From positions 12,679 through 76,678 of the forward strand of contig CAJTRA010000001.1 in the NCBI GenBank assembly GCA_910578345.1: 64,000 nt of DNA, in the 5' to 3' direction. Within the stretch, counting starts at the first letter, position 1. Every line of letters starts with the position of its first letter. A model generated the notes under the pieces. The model saw only the letters and a list, made by a program, of their open reading frames with translations, was not told where the DNA came from and made no database searches. Position numbers and translations under genes: made by a program. This DNA is from an uncultured Lachnospiraceae bacterium. GTDB taxonomy: Bacteria > Bacillota > Clostridia > Lachnospirales > Lachnospiraceae. This document shows positions 36,060-45,284 of the stretch, piece after piece.

Positions 36060-36974
36060 CTACGGCAGTTGTTTTCCCGCCGCCAGATACAGTTCATACC
36101 ATTCTTCTCTTGTCAGATAGATTTCAGACGCTTTGCAGATATCCTTGATCCGCTCCAGGTTCACACTCCCAACGATCGTCTGGATTCCTGCCGGATGACG
36201 CAGGATCCATGCCGTCGCAACCGCATTCTGCGTCACGCCGTACTGTTCTGCCAGACGGTCCATGACCGCATTGAGCGCCGGGAATTTCTCATTTCCGATA
36301 AAGATCCCTTCGAACATGCCATACTGGAAAGGCGACCATGCCTGCAGTCTGATCTTCTTTCTGCGGCAATACTCGATCACGCTGCCTTCTCTGACACACC
36401 CGGCGTCATTGTGGATATTCACATTAAGACCCGCATCAATCGAAGGACAGTGTGCGATGGAAAACTGTATCTGGTTCACGCAGACAGGCTCATCCAGACA
36501 GCTGTTTAACAACGCGATCTGCATGGGATTGTGATTGCTCACTCCAAAACTTTTCACTTTTCCTTCTTTCTTCAACTGTCGGAACGCTTCTGCCACTTCC
36601 TCCGGCTCCATCAGCGCATCCGGACGGTGCAGCAAAAGGACGTCAATATAATCTGTCCTAAGTCTCTTCAGGCTGCCGTCCACAGAAGCCAGGATATGCT
36701 CTTTCGAGAAATCATAGCAGCCCGGACGAATCGCGCATTTGGTCTGTATTACCATTTTCTCCCGTCCGATTCCTTCCACAGCCCGGCCAAATACCGCCTC
36801 CGCCTCTCCTCCGGCATAGATGTCTGCATGATCAAAGAAGTTGATGCCCTCCTCCATGCAGGACTCGATCAAGGTTCTTATCTCCTTCTCACTCTGTAAG
36901 CCAGTCAGTCTCATGCATCCTAAACCAATCGCCGATACCTCCGGTACATTTTCACTGATCGTTACCATTTTCAT
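36060..36974 (-). CDS. Aldo/keto reductase (YdhF-like)
   Basis: A 304-residue NADPH-dependent aldo/keto reductase. The catalytic set is visible as FFDHADIYAGG (Asp and Tyr), the lysine in VIQTKCAI and the histidine in VLLLHRPD; the C-terminal cofactor region has TIVGSVNLERI. It would reduce a sugar aldehyde or ketone. Its start overlaps the response-regulator gene by 23 bases, with GGAG 9 bases before the ATG, so the two are co-translated. Confidence 0.92.
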   Translation of the reverse strand: MKMVTISENVPEVSAIGLGCMRLTGLQSEKEIRTLIESCMEEGINFFDHADIYAGGEAEAVFGRAVEGIGREKMVIQTKCAIRPGCYDFSKEHILASVDGSLKRLRTDYIDVLLLHRPDALMEPEEVAEAFRQLKKEGKVKSFGVSNHNPMQIALLNSCLDEPVCVNQIQFSIAHCPSIDAGLNVNIHNDAGCVREGSVIEYCRRKKIRLQAWSPFQYGMFEGIFIGNEKFPALNAVMDRLAEQYGVTQNAVATAWILRHPAGIQTIVGSVNLERIKDICKASEIYLTREEWYELYLAAGKQLP

Positions 36975-38541
36975 CTCTGGATTCTCCTTTCTCTTTTCCC
37001 GCTTTCTTCTCCGTTCGATACTTCCCCGGCGTCATGCCTGTTTCCTGTTTGAAAAATCTTATAAACTGTGAGACATCGTTATACCCCGACATCGCTGCCA
37101 CCTCTGTGACCGAGCATTCTTTCTGCTCCAGGAATTCTCTGGCCCGTTCCATTCTGACCTGTTTCACATAGGCTGCAAATCCGATTCCCTTTTTACTGGC
37201 AAATAGATGACTCAGATAATCCCGATTCATGAACAACTCTTTCTCCGCCAGTTCCTGCAGGGAAATCTCCTTGTCATAGTGCTGCCGTACATAGGCTGCC
37301 ATGATCTCCACCACATCCCTTTGTCCGGCCAGCGACTGATCCTCCGCCTCGGTTGCATCTTTGCACATAAGGCCGTGCGCTCCCATCCGGCATATATTCC
37401 GGCTGATGCTGCACAGAAAATTTTCCATCTCGGACAAGCTGTCAAACCGCAGGATACCTGTCTGACTCCTGTGCAGAAAGATCCCCTCCTGCCCGCTTTC
37501 TCCGATCGCCTGCTGAAACAATGCAGCCATTCTCGTGTATAACAGCTCCAGGCACTCTGCTTTCACCATGGGAAACCCATTCAGTGTCTCGAAGACAGAC
37601 CGTATGCAGGCATATGCCTTCTCCTCGTTCCCGTCCTGCAGGGCCTCCCGCAGCAGATTCTCCTTTTCCTGTTCCAGATAATAGACTGCCGGGTTTTCTT
37701 CCTTGATTCTGTCTGCAAAGCAGAGATCATATCCGTACAGCTTATACTTAAGCGCCTGCCTGGCTTCTTGATAGGCGTCTCCCACACTGCCTGCCCCTTT
37801 ATGCACGAAGCTGATTCCCAGACTGGCATGATACCCCTGCTCTTTAAGCAGATGATGGACTCGTCTTTGCAGGAAAGAATTCTCCGGAGCAGGACAGGTC
37901 ACAAACATCCAACTGTCAAAATCCGGTTTCAGGAAGCGGATTCGTTCCCATAAGATACCATCGTACCTTTGCTCGATCTCGGACAGGGAATCTGGTGCGT
38001 CTGGTTTCTGATCCCGAAAGCGGATGACCGTGACCTGATACTCAGGAAATACCTTTTCGAACATCTTCTCCTCCACAAAGCTGGTATATCCCCGGATCCG
38101 GATACAGTTGCCGATGAACTTAGTGACGATATCCCGCCCCACGATCAGCGCTTCTTTCTTCTCCTTTCTGTTGCGCTGGACAAATTTATCCAGGCAGCCA
38201 TGCAGCGCTTCCCTTTCGATCGGTTTCAGCAGATATTCTGCTGCGCCATGATTCAAGGCCGTCCGCGCGTACTCAAAATCCGAATAAGCGCTCATAATCA
38301 CCACCTGCGATGTACGGTCATGTTCCCTGATCCGTTCTAACAAGGTAAGGCCGTCCGCCTTAGGCATACGAATATCTGTCAGGATCAGATCCGGTCTCTC
38401 CGTGCGCCAGACAGCTTCCCCCTCTTCTCCATTGACCGCCTGCAGAATGATAAAACGCCTGTCCACATCATATTCCCGGATCAGTTTGATCAGAGATTCC
38501 CTTGCGTACAGCTCATCCTCCACGACCAGTAACTTAAACAT
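36952..38541 (-). CDS. YesN-type response regulator with AraC DNA-binding domain
   Basis: A 529-residue regulator. The receiver domain (1-125) has the acidic pair near the N-terminus (VVEDE) and the phosphoacceptor in LILTDIRMPKADG; a central region of about 270 residues follows, and the C-terminus is an AraC helix-turn-helix pair (SLQELAEKELFMNRDYLSHLF, SVTEVAAMSGYNDVSQFIRFF). It should receive phosphate from a YesM-type kinase and activate the sugar transport operon in which it lies. The matching kinase is the gene at 45285-47108. Confidence 0.93.
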   Translation of the reverse strand: MFKLLVVEDELYARESLIKLIREYDVDRRFIILQAVNGEEGEAVWRTERPDLILTDIRMPKADGLTLLERIREHDRTSQVVIMSAYSDFEYARTALNHGAAEYLLKPIEREALHGCLDKFVQRNRKEKKEALIVGRDIVTKFIGNCIRIRGYTSFVEEKMFEKVFPEYQVTVIRFRDQKPDAPDSLSEIEQRYDGILWERIRFLKPDFDSWMFVTCPAPENSFLQRRVHHLLKEQGYHASLGISFVHKGAGSVGDAYQEARQALKYKLYGYDLCFADRIKEENPAVYYLEQEKENLLREALQDGNEEKAYACIRSVFETLNGFPMVKAECLELLYTRMAALFQQAIGESGQEGIFLHRSQTGILRFDSLSEMENFLCSISRNICRMGAHGLMCKDATEAEDQSLAGQRDVVEIMAAYVRQHYDKEISLQELAEKELFMNRDYLSHLFASKKGIGFAAYVKQVRMERAREFLEQKECSVTEVAAMSGYNDVSQFIRFFKQETGMTPGKYRTEKKAGKEKGESRDENGNDQ

Positions 38542-38601
38542 ACGGCAGCCTCCTTTGCTTTCCTCCTCTGCTTATTTCATCAAACGCTTTTGCAAATGCT
38601 T

Positions 38602-39441
38602 CTACCCCTTCACCGATCCGGCCGTCAGTCCCTTGATGATATATTTCTGACCAAGGCAGTAAATAAAAAGCATCGGCAGCATCGCCAGCAGATAGGCGGT
38701 AAATGCCATCGTATAGTTAAAAGAGTATTCCGTCTTAAAATTATATTGAAAAAGCGGCAGCGTCCAGATCTCCTTTGCTCTGTTTAAGATCAGGAGCGGC
38801 AGCATAAAATCATTCCAGATCCACAGCGCATCCATGATCAGCAGCGTGGAAAGCATAGGTTTCACTAACGGCAATACGATCCTGACATAAGTCCCCAAAA
38901 CGCCGCAGCCGTCGATCTGTGCCGACTCTTCAATCTCATAAGGAAGCCCACGAATATAGTTGACAAACAGAAATACCCCCTGTGTCAGACTGAATGCAGC
39001 ATAGAGAATGATCAACCCTGTATGGTTTAAGAGCCCCAGCTTCGTCATCATCTTGGTCACTGGCAGCATGATCACCTGGGAGGGAATAAAAAGCCCCATG
39101 AGAAGATAGTAGTATACCGTTCTATAATACCTTTTTTCAAAATTTCTGGCAACTGCATAGGACACCGAGGGCACAAAAATGAGGATCAATCCCACGGAGA
39201 TCACGGTGATCTTCAGAGAATTTCGCAAAAAGACCCAGTAATTACTGTTCGTAAACAATTCTGCGAAATTACTCAGATTCAATCTTTCCGGAAGGGCGAA
39301 GAAATTTCTCCCGGCCTCGTCTAAGGTCTTGAAGGCATTGATCACAACAAGATAGAGCGGAAACAGGATCAGGATCAATCCGCAGGTAAGCAGCATTGTG
39401 CGGAGCAGTTTCCAGCCGGTGATATCATTGATCTTTTTCAT
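38602..39441 (-). CDS. Carbohydrate ABC transporter permease (MalG-like)
   Basis: A 279-residue permease with six membrane segments. It has the EAA-type ATPase docking segment EIEESAQIDGCGVLGTYVRIVLPLVKP. It pairs with the upstream permease to form the channel for an extracellular sugar. The ATG at 39441 overlaps the stop of that permease as ATGA. No ATPase is encoded in the operon, so a shared MsmX-type ATPase is expected. Confidence 0.93.
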   Translation of the reverse strand: MKKINDITGWKLLRTMLLTCGLILILFPLYLVVINAFKTLDEAGRNFFALPERLNLSNFAELFTNSNYWVFLRNSLKITVISVGLILIFVPSVSYAVARNFEKRYYRTVYYYLLMGLFIPSQVIMLPVTKMMTKLGLLNHTGLIILYAAFSLTQGVFLFVNYIRGLPYEIEESAQIDGCGVLGTYVRIVLPLVKPMLSTLLIMDALWIWNDFMLPLLILNRAKEIWTLPLFQYNFKTEYSFNYTMAFTAYLLAMLPMLFIYCLGQKYIIKGLTAGSVKG

Positions 39442-40322
39442 TCTCTTCCCCCTCCCTTTCCGGTCAGCTTCAACTGGGTCAGAGAGAAGGCCGCCACCAC
39501 GACAAACAAAACACATGCCTCCGCATTCGCCACCGAGAACCGCATATTCTTAAAAGCATCGTTGTAGATCAGAATCCCGATGACTTCCGTAGCACGGACC
39601 GGCCCGCCGCCGGTCATGGCATAGGGGAAATCAAAGGATGTAAAGCCCTGCTTGATCGTCAGAACCAGATTTACCGTCACTGTCGGCAGCAGATACGGCA
39701 TTGTAATATACCAAAACTGCGCAAATGCTGTCGCCCCGTCAATCTTGGCCGATTCATACTGTTCTTCCGGAATCTGCTGCAATCCAGCGATAAAGATCAC
39801 TGTCGGCATGGCGACTGCCTGCCATGCCTGTACAAACACGACTGCAGGAAGCGCCGTCTTTCCTGTCATCAGCAGACTCTGCGAAAGCCAGCCGATCCCC
39901 AGAAACTGCCCGATCATCGGCACTACCCTGTAGAACAACTGATCCCAAATCAGAGCAATCGTAACGCCGCCGATCATCGCCGGAACGAAGAAAATCGATT
40001 TCACAAAAGTCTTGAAGCATTTCAGAGAATTCAGGGAAATTGCCAAAAACAGAGACGCCAGGATAACGGAAACAACCAGCATGCAGCTATAAAGCAGCGT
40101 CGTTTTTAAGGAATTCCAGAAATTAGGATTCCGAAACAGCATCCGATAATTCTTAAAGCCCACATAATGATACTCCATCGACATGCCGTCCCAATCCGTG
40201 AAGCTGTAGCGTATGCCGTTTATAACAGAAATCACATAAAAAAAAGTATACAATGCTGCCGGAATCACTGTGAACGCAAAATAGATATAGGCGCCTTTAA
40301 TTTTCATAGATGTTCTTTTCAT
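39438..40322 (-). CDS. Carbohydrate ABC transporter permease (MalF-like)
   Basis: A 294-residue permease with six membrane segments and the EAA loop EEQYESAKIDGATAFAQFWYITMPYLLP. It lies between the binding-protein gene and the second permease gene. ATG at 40322 is chosen with GAAAGGA about 12 bases upstream; the longer reading frame would cross the hairpin at 40402-40430 and is unlikely to be translated. Confidence 0.92.
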   Translation of the reverse strand: MKRTSMKIKGAYIYFAFTVIPAALYTFFYVISVINGIRYSFTDWDGMSMEYHYVGFKNYRMLFRNPNFWNSLKTTLLYSCMLVVSVILASLFLAISLNSLKCFKTFVKSIFFVPAMIGGVTIALIWDQLFYRVVPMIGQFLGIGWLSQSLLMTGKTALPAVVFVQAWQAVAMPTVIFIAGLQQIPEEQYESAKIDGATAFAQFWYITMPYLLPTVTVNLVLTIKQGFTSFDFPYAMTGGGPVRATEVIGILIYNDAFKNMRFSVANAEACVLFVVVAAFSLTQLKLTGKGGGRE

Positions 40323-40401
40323 ATTGATATCCATTCCTTTCGCTTTGCCCGAACACATAATGGAAAATGACTTCTGCAGAAGAACTGCCGTAAAAGCCAA
40401 A

Positions 40402-40430
40402 GACGGCAGGAGCTTTACACTCCCGCCGTC
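40402..40430 (-). terminator. Hairpin between binding-protein and permease genes
   Basis: GACGGCAGGAG and CTCCCGCCGTC pair over 10 of 11 bases around a 7-nt loop. The U-run downstream is short, so it is probably a partial terminator or mRNA end protector, giving more binding protein than permease. Confidence 0.6.
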
Positions 40431-40446
40431 CTCCAAATCATGTCCG

Positions 40447-41778
40447 TCACTCCACTGATGTCACCGCAATGGAAGCATCCATATTCTTCAACAATGCATC
40501 CACATCCTGATCGGCCCAGAATCCCTGTACTACACTATACAGATCCGTGCTGACATTATTGCTGATCGTAGAAGCCATCCAATCATGTGTTCTCCCCGCA
40601 TTCAATATCTCTATGATCGGTGCGATCCCTTCATCATTATTCACTACCCCTTTAATGCAGGAAGGCGCTCCGTCATTGTCATAGAATATCTGCGCATTTT
40701 CCGGCTCTGCCAAAAAGGCAAGAAAGCGATAGGCCGCCTCTTTCTCTTCCTCCGATGCTTTGGCTGAAACACAGATCGCCGCATCGATACCGGCCACACA
40801 TTTTGTCGTTTCTACCGTATTATTTGGCAGCGGAAAGATTCCAAGGTCAAGATCCGCATTCAAAGATTCGATTGTTCCTCTGGCATAGGATCCTGTGATG
40901 CACATTGCATACTGTCCATTCGCGAACTGCTCGTAGCACTGTGTATCCGAAAGCGCCAGCGCATCCTCATTGGCATAGGAGAACAGGGTTTTCATTTTCT
41001 CAAATGCCTGTATGAATTCTTCATTGCCCTCGATCTTCGTCTCTCCTGCAACTGCCTTCTCTATGATCTCGACACCATGCGGAGCCCATGCATTTAACGT
41101 ACACTGGAACGTATGGCCTACACGTCCCGGATCCTTTCCATGCAGTCCCATCGGCGTGATTCCCGCCGCTTTCAGCGTCTCGCAGACGGAAAGGAATTCA
41201 TCCCATGTGGCAGGCACCTCAAGCCCGTGTTCCGCAAAGATCGCACGGTTATAGTAAACGCCCATAAAGCTGCGGCTGTAAGACAACGCATAATATCCGC
41301 CGTCTTCCTGTTTGGCCAGTTCCAGAGATGACGCTTCCACATTATCTAAGAACAGCTGTCCTGTAAGATCCTGAATATATCCGTTGGCCACCTTCTGTCT
41401 GAATGCCACCTGCGTGGGGAAATCGGAGAAGATCACCGGAATATCCCCGGATGAAATTCTTGATGTCAGCACCGTCGGCGCATCCGGGACCGTATTCATC
41501 TCAATCACGATATCCGGATTCTCTGCGTTGAATTTATCAATGATCGCCTGATATCCTTTCTGCGGCCCCTCTTCCCCTTTCTGCTGGAAAAATTCTATCG
41601 TGAGCGCTTCACCGGACGCCTGCTCCTCCGCATCCTGAGGCTCCTCCTCCTGTTCTTTCGGCTCTGCCTCTTGTCCCTCCTGGCTCCCGGCCGAAGCCGT
41701 CTGATTCTGTCCGCCACAGCCTGAAAAGCACATTCCTATCATCGTCATACATAAAATGACTGCTAATTTTTTTCTCAT
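40447..41778 (-). CDS. ABC transporter sugar-binding lipoprotein
   Basis: A 443-residue extracellular solute-binding protein of the sugar type. The signal peptide ends in the lipobox FSGC, followed by a Gln/Glu-rich spacer. The body has the family pattern IDKFNAENPDIVIEMNT, YYNRAIFAEHGLEVPATWDEF and VAGIDAAICVSAKA. It delivers a sugar or oligosaccharide to the two permeases encoded downstream. It is the second gene of the operon, after the UroD-like gene. Confidence 0.94.
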   Translation of the reverse strand: MRKKLAVILCMTMIGMCFSGCGGQNQTASAGSQEGQEAEPKEQEEEPQDAEEQASGEALTIEFFQQKGEEGPQKGYQAIIDKFNAENPDIVIEMNTVPDAPTVLTSRISSGDIPVIFSDFPTQVAFRQKVANGYIQDLTGQLFLDNVEASSLELAKQEDGGYYALSYSRSFMGVYYNRAIFAEHGLEVPATWDEFLSVCETLKAAGITPMGLHGKDPGRVGHTFQCTLNAWAPHGVEIIEKAVAGETKIEGNEEFIQAFEKMKTLFSYANEDALALSDTQCYEQFANGQYAMCITGSYARGTIESLNADLDLGIFPLPNNTVETTKCVAGIDAAICVSAKASEEEKEAAYRFLAFLAEPENAQIFYDNDGAPSCIKGVVNNDEGIAPIIEILNAGRTHDWMASTISNNVSTDLYSVVQGFWADQDVDALLKNMDASIAVTSVE

Positions 41779-41858
41779 ATTCGTTCTTCCTCCTGTTTCT
41801 TACTTACCGTCATGCCGGCATAACCGGTATAAACAATCTAGGCAAAAGATCCGTAAGG

Positions 41859-42827
41859 TCATATGGATCTAGACGCCTCGATCACCCACCGAATCCGCTG
41901 CGGATCGATATCCGTCGGCAGGCTGCAGTCAGGACCCAGAAGGAATCCTTTCTTGCCGACCAATGCAATCAGTCGTCTCGTTTCTTCCTTAATCTCCTCT
42001 TCCGTTCCCCGATACAGAACACCACCGATCCTATTGTCGAAGCCTCCCCAAGCAGGCCTTTCGCCGAAAAATGCACGGATCTCATTGACATCCATATGAT
42101 CCACATAGGAAGCCCAGCTCACGGCCGCCGACGGATAATGCTGCCAGCTCTCCATATGATTGCAGGTTCCGGCTTCATCCGCATCCCATCCGCAGCAATG
42201 CAGGAAGCAGCATTCGCTGATGGAGTTCGTAAATTCGAGTACCTTCCGGTCGCTGGGTTCTACCCATTCTCTATATTCTTCTACAGTAAAACGTGTCTTC
42301 TCTGCATTCTGCACACTGTACAGAAGGCCGTCCACACCGGCTTCATGAATGATGGCGTCGATCAGCTTATTCTCATCCTCTGCAATCACATCACAGACAT
42401 GCATGACTGCCGCCGGATCCTTTCTCATACACGCCATCATCTTATCCCAGCCTACCTGAAGCCGGAAAATAGACAGCGGACAGAACAGAGTATAGATCGT
42501 GACGCATTCGCCGTCCAGCCTCTCCACGATCTTTTTCGCCCGTTCGACCTGTTCCCTGATAAAAGGACTGTCCGGGCTGATATGCTCGATCTCATAGAGC
42601 GCCGCCGGATCCTGCAGATCCTTAAGAACCTTCGCCGGCCATCCGAAATAGCCGTCGCTGGATATCTTCAAAAAATCTACATCCGTATCCCGATAAAATT
42701 TCAGATGCGCCTCTACGATATCCTCTCCCCGTTCCAACTCCGGCGTATAATGACGCCAGAAACATCCTGGAACATGATCCGTCTCCTGTCCATGCAGCGC
42801 TGCCATAACCCTTTCTCTTTTATTCAT
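41859..42827 (-). CDS. Uroporphyrinogen decarboxylase (URO-D) family protein
   Basis: A 322-residue URO-D-fold protein beginning MNKRERVMAALHGQETDHVP, the usual opening of the MtaA/CmuA-like branch. With no haem genes around it, a corrinoid-linked methyltransferase or an uncharacterised enzyme is more likely than true HemE. URO-D proteins often head sugar transport operons in Lachnospiraceae, for unknown reasons. It is the first gene of the operon that runs to 34741. A TATAAT on the minus strand (42899-42904) without a good -35 suggests activator control. Confidence 0.88.
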   Translation of the reverse strand: MNKRERVMAALHGQETDHVPGCFWRHYTPELERGEDIVEAHLKFYRDTDVDFLKISSDGYFGWPAKVLKDLQDPAALYEIEHISPDSPFIREQVERAKKIVERLDGECVTIYTLFCPLSIFRLQVGWDKMMACMRKDPAAVMHVCDVIAEDENKLIDAIIHEAGVDGLLYSVQNAEKTRFTVEEYREWVEPSDRKVLEFTNSISECCFLHCCGWDADEAGTCNHMESWQHYPSAAVSWASYVDHMDVNEIRAFFGERPAWGGFDNRIGGVLYRGTEEEIKEETRRLIALVGKKGFLLGPDCSLPTDIDPQRIRWVIEASRSI

Positions 42828-42967
42828 GTTCTTCTCTACTCCCCCTTCTTTGCCTGTTTCTGTACTGCCTGCTTCCGGTGTTTCCTCCGGATGTCATTAT
42901 TATACGATGGGCACCGCTTGGAAGAATAGAAATAAACTTAGTCAATTGATAGGAATATCCTTAGCTT

Positions 42968-43279
42968 TTAGAACCAGGATACCGCCATTTCGATCAGCAG
43001 GACAACGCTGAAGCAGGAAACAGCGACCGTGATCAGGCTATACCCTCTCCATGCTATAAGGATACCGGCCAGAAGCGCTGCGATCCCGGCCGCCCGAACC
43101 GCCGTGGTCTCCACAATGGCAGGGAATGTCATGACCGCCAGTGTCACATACGGAACATAGAACAGAAAAGACCGCAGAAAGGAATTCCTTACCGGTTTGC
43201 GAAGCAGTGTCAGGGGGAGGACACGCACTGCATAAGTCATCAGTGCAGTCACCACAATGCTAAGATAGATATTATTCAT
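42968..43279 (-). CDS. azlD: Branched-chain amino acid exporter small subunit
   Basis: A 103-residue protein with four membrane segments and the AzlD pattern ALMTYAVRVLPLTLLRKP followed by FLRSFLFYVPYVTLAVMTFPAI. With AzlC it forms a two-component exporter of branched-chain amino acids and analogues. Its start overlaps the azlC stop by 8 bases. Confidence 0.93.
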   Translation of the reverse strand: MNNIYLSIVVTALMTYAVRVLPLTLLRKPVRNSFLRSFLFYVPYVTLAVMTFPAIVETTAVRAAGIAALLAGILIAWRGYSLITVAVSCFSVVLLIEMAVSWF

Positions 43280-44021
43280 AAGTATCCTCCTTTACCGGAA
43301 ACAATAACGCCGCCGCCGCGGCTATGACGACGGTCAGCACAAGTGTCCTGTTACTCACGGAAATCCGGTCTAAAAGCGGCAGACGATCCGCCAGGCCGCT
43401 TGCCGCAAAACCGGCCAGAATACAGGCCCCGACCACTCTGTTCGTCCTGGCTGGCGGTATGATGACCGCCAGAAACATGCCATAAAGCGCCACACTCAAA
43501 CCGCTCACGATGCGCGCAGGAAGCAGGCTGCCTGCCAGAATCCCGGCTGCTGTTCCGGCCGCCCAGAAAGGCGCCGAGGCCAGCATTGCCCCATAGGCAT
43601 ACCACGGATTTAAAAACCCTGGCCTTGCGACCGAGATCCCGAATATTTCATCCGTCACGTCCGTCCCCAGCAGAAGGCGGTGTCTGATCGCCGTTCCCGG
43701 CGCCAGTCTCTGGCTTAAAGCACAGCTCATCAGCAGATATCTGGCATTTGTGATCAGTGTCATGACTGCCACTTCCAACAGGGAAGCTCCGGCAGCGACC
43801 TGTGTAAAGAAGGCATACTGTCCGGCTGACGCATTACACAGAATACTGGTCATAAATCCCTGCAAAACTGTCATTCCCGCATTTCTTGCCGCAATTCCAA
43901 GGGAAAATGCCACCGCGAAATAGCCGATTCCAATCGGCAGCCCTGCTCTTAGCCCTTCCCGTAATTCCCGCCTGTCCGCCAGCGGCTCTTTCTTCTGTAA
44001 ACTCCTATTTTCTTTTGTCAT
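43272..44021 (-). CDS. azlC: Branched-chain amino acid exporter large subunit
   Basis: A 249-residue AzlC-family membrane protein: GLPIGIGYFAVAFSLGIAAR, then SILCNASAGQYAF and LITNARYLLMSCALSQRL, which are family hallmarks. It partners AzlD. The LysR gene 288 bp away reads divergently and is the likely regulator. Confidence 0.94.
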   Translation of the reverse strand: MTKENRSLQKKEPLADRRELREGLRAGLPIGIGYFAVAFSLGIAARNAGMTVLQGFMTSILCNASAGQYAFFTQVAAGASLLEVAVMTLITNARYLLMSCALSQRLAPGTAIRHRLLLGTDVTDEIFGISVARPGFLNPWYAYGAMLASAPFWAAGTAAGILAGSLLPARIVSGLSVALYGMFLAVIIPPARTNRVVGACILAGFAASGLADRLPLLDRISVSNRTLVLTVVIAAAAALLFPVKEDTYE

Positions 44022-44052
44022 GATCTCCTCCCACGATTCGATCCCAGGCCGG

Positions 44053-44186
44053 AACAGTTCAGCTTAAGTTTGCGCATTTACTGCGCTGAGCGTGCCAACC
44101 TATAGTGGTCTATGGTATCCGGCCTATCGCGCAGCAATTTAGGATAGCCGGATACAGTAACAGGAAGCCGAAGTCTGAACTGTTAC
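44053..44186. repeat. Compound palindromic element upstream of azlC
   Basis: Outer arms AACAGTTCAG (44053-44062) and CTGAACTGTT (44175-44184) are exact complements. Inside are a large hairpin, GTATCCGG with CCGGATAC extended by CTATC/GATAG (44115-44155), and a GTAACAG/CTGTTAC hairpin (44157-44186). The last is similar to 23836-23866. It fills most of the azlC-lysR gap and could fold as a long RNA or cruciform. Confidence 0.7.
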
Positions 44187-44309
44187 ACTCCAGGCCGAAT
44201 CTGCTTTGCCATGTTCTTGACAACTCTATGAATACACTATATATTTTGGTTACAAATAAGTAAAACAAATAATACTAATACAACTATTAGGAGAAACGAT
44301 CGTATTATC

Positions 44310-45179
44310 ATGAATCGATATCTTGTCCTGCAGAAAATCATAGAACTGGGAAGTTTTACCAAAGCTTCCGCCGCCTTAGGATATACACAGTCTTCCGTCA
44401 GCCAGATGATCGCTTCTCTGGAGAAAGAGCTTTCCGTTAAGCTCCTGAACCGCTCCAGAACCGGTATCAAGCTGACGATCGAGGGAGAAGAGCTGTATCC
44501 CTATATCGAGAAAGCGATCCTGCAATACCGCGCCATTGGGCAAAAAGCAAGCGAGATCCGCGGACTGGATACTGGTATCATCCGTGTAGGCACCATCTCC
44601 AGTGTCACGTGCCATTGGATGCCGCAGCTGATCAGCGGCTTTCAGAAGCATTATCCCAATGTCCAGTTTTTGTTTCATCAGGGTGATTACCGCCTGATCC
44701 CGGAGTGGATCCAAAATGGGACCGTGGATTTTGGTTTCGTCACACCGCCTGCCGCCAACGGCCTGGAGATTCTTCCTGTCAAACACGGAGAGATGCTGGC
44801 CATCCTGCCACAAAATCACCCGCTCTCTTCCAGAGCAAGCGTAACCCTCGCAGAGCTTACAAAAGATCCTTTTATCCTTCTGGAAGAAGGCGCCTACAAT
44901 GAGCCTGCCGCCGCTTTCCAAGCCGCCGGACTTGCGCCGCACATCAGATACACCGTTCATGACGACTGGTCGATCATGACAATGGTGGAAGCCGGACTGG
45001 GAATCAGTATCCTGGCGAAATTAATGACACGCCGTACGGATTTTGATATCATCTGCCTGCCCATCGATCCCCCCATTTACCGGGAACTTGCAATCGGATA
45101 CAAAGACCGGCACAGTCTGCCGATCGCCAGCAAATACTTTATCGATCATCTGCTGGCCAATGTGGACCTGCTGCCCTGA
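44310..45179 (+). CDS. LysR family transcriptional regulator
   Basis: A 289-residue LysR protein. The N-terminal winged helix reads LQKIIELGSFTKASAALGYTQSSVSQMIASLEKEL, a perfect family match, and the C-terminal effector domain starts near residue 90 (GIIRVGTISSVT). The gene is divergent from azlCD across 288 bp, so control of amino acid export is a reasonable guess. The kinase gene downstream follows after 105 bp but is unlikely to be functionally tied. Confidence 0.93.
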   Translation: MNRYLVLQKIIELGSFTKASAALGYTQSSVSQMIASLEKELSVKLLNRSRTGIKLTIEGEELYPYIEKAILQYRAIGQKASEIRGLDTGIIRVGTISSVTCHWMPQLISGFQKHYPNVQFLFHQGDYRLIPEWIQNGTVDFGFVTPPAANGLEILPVKHGEMLAILPQNHPLSSRASVTLAELTKDPFILLEEGAYNEPAAAFQAAGLAPHIRYTVHDDWSIMTMVEAGLGISILAKLMTRRTDFDIICLPIDPPIYRELAIGYKDRHSLPIASKYFIDHLLANVDLLP

Positions 45180-45284
45180 TCAGTCATACAGATCTCACCT
45201 GCTGCCGCCGCTGTCCACGTCACTGCTCTTGCCATGCAAAACCGTGGAAATTGCACACGAAAAGAAAGGAATCCGGTCTTCGCC

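Noticed and set aside
41859..42827. HemE of haem synthesis
   Set aside because: No haem genes are near, and the opening sequence and operon with sugar transport fit the MtaA-like branch.
44376..44960. Minus-strand frame opposite the LysR gene
   Set aside because: The LysR protein is complete and typical; the opposite frame resembles no family.
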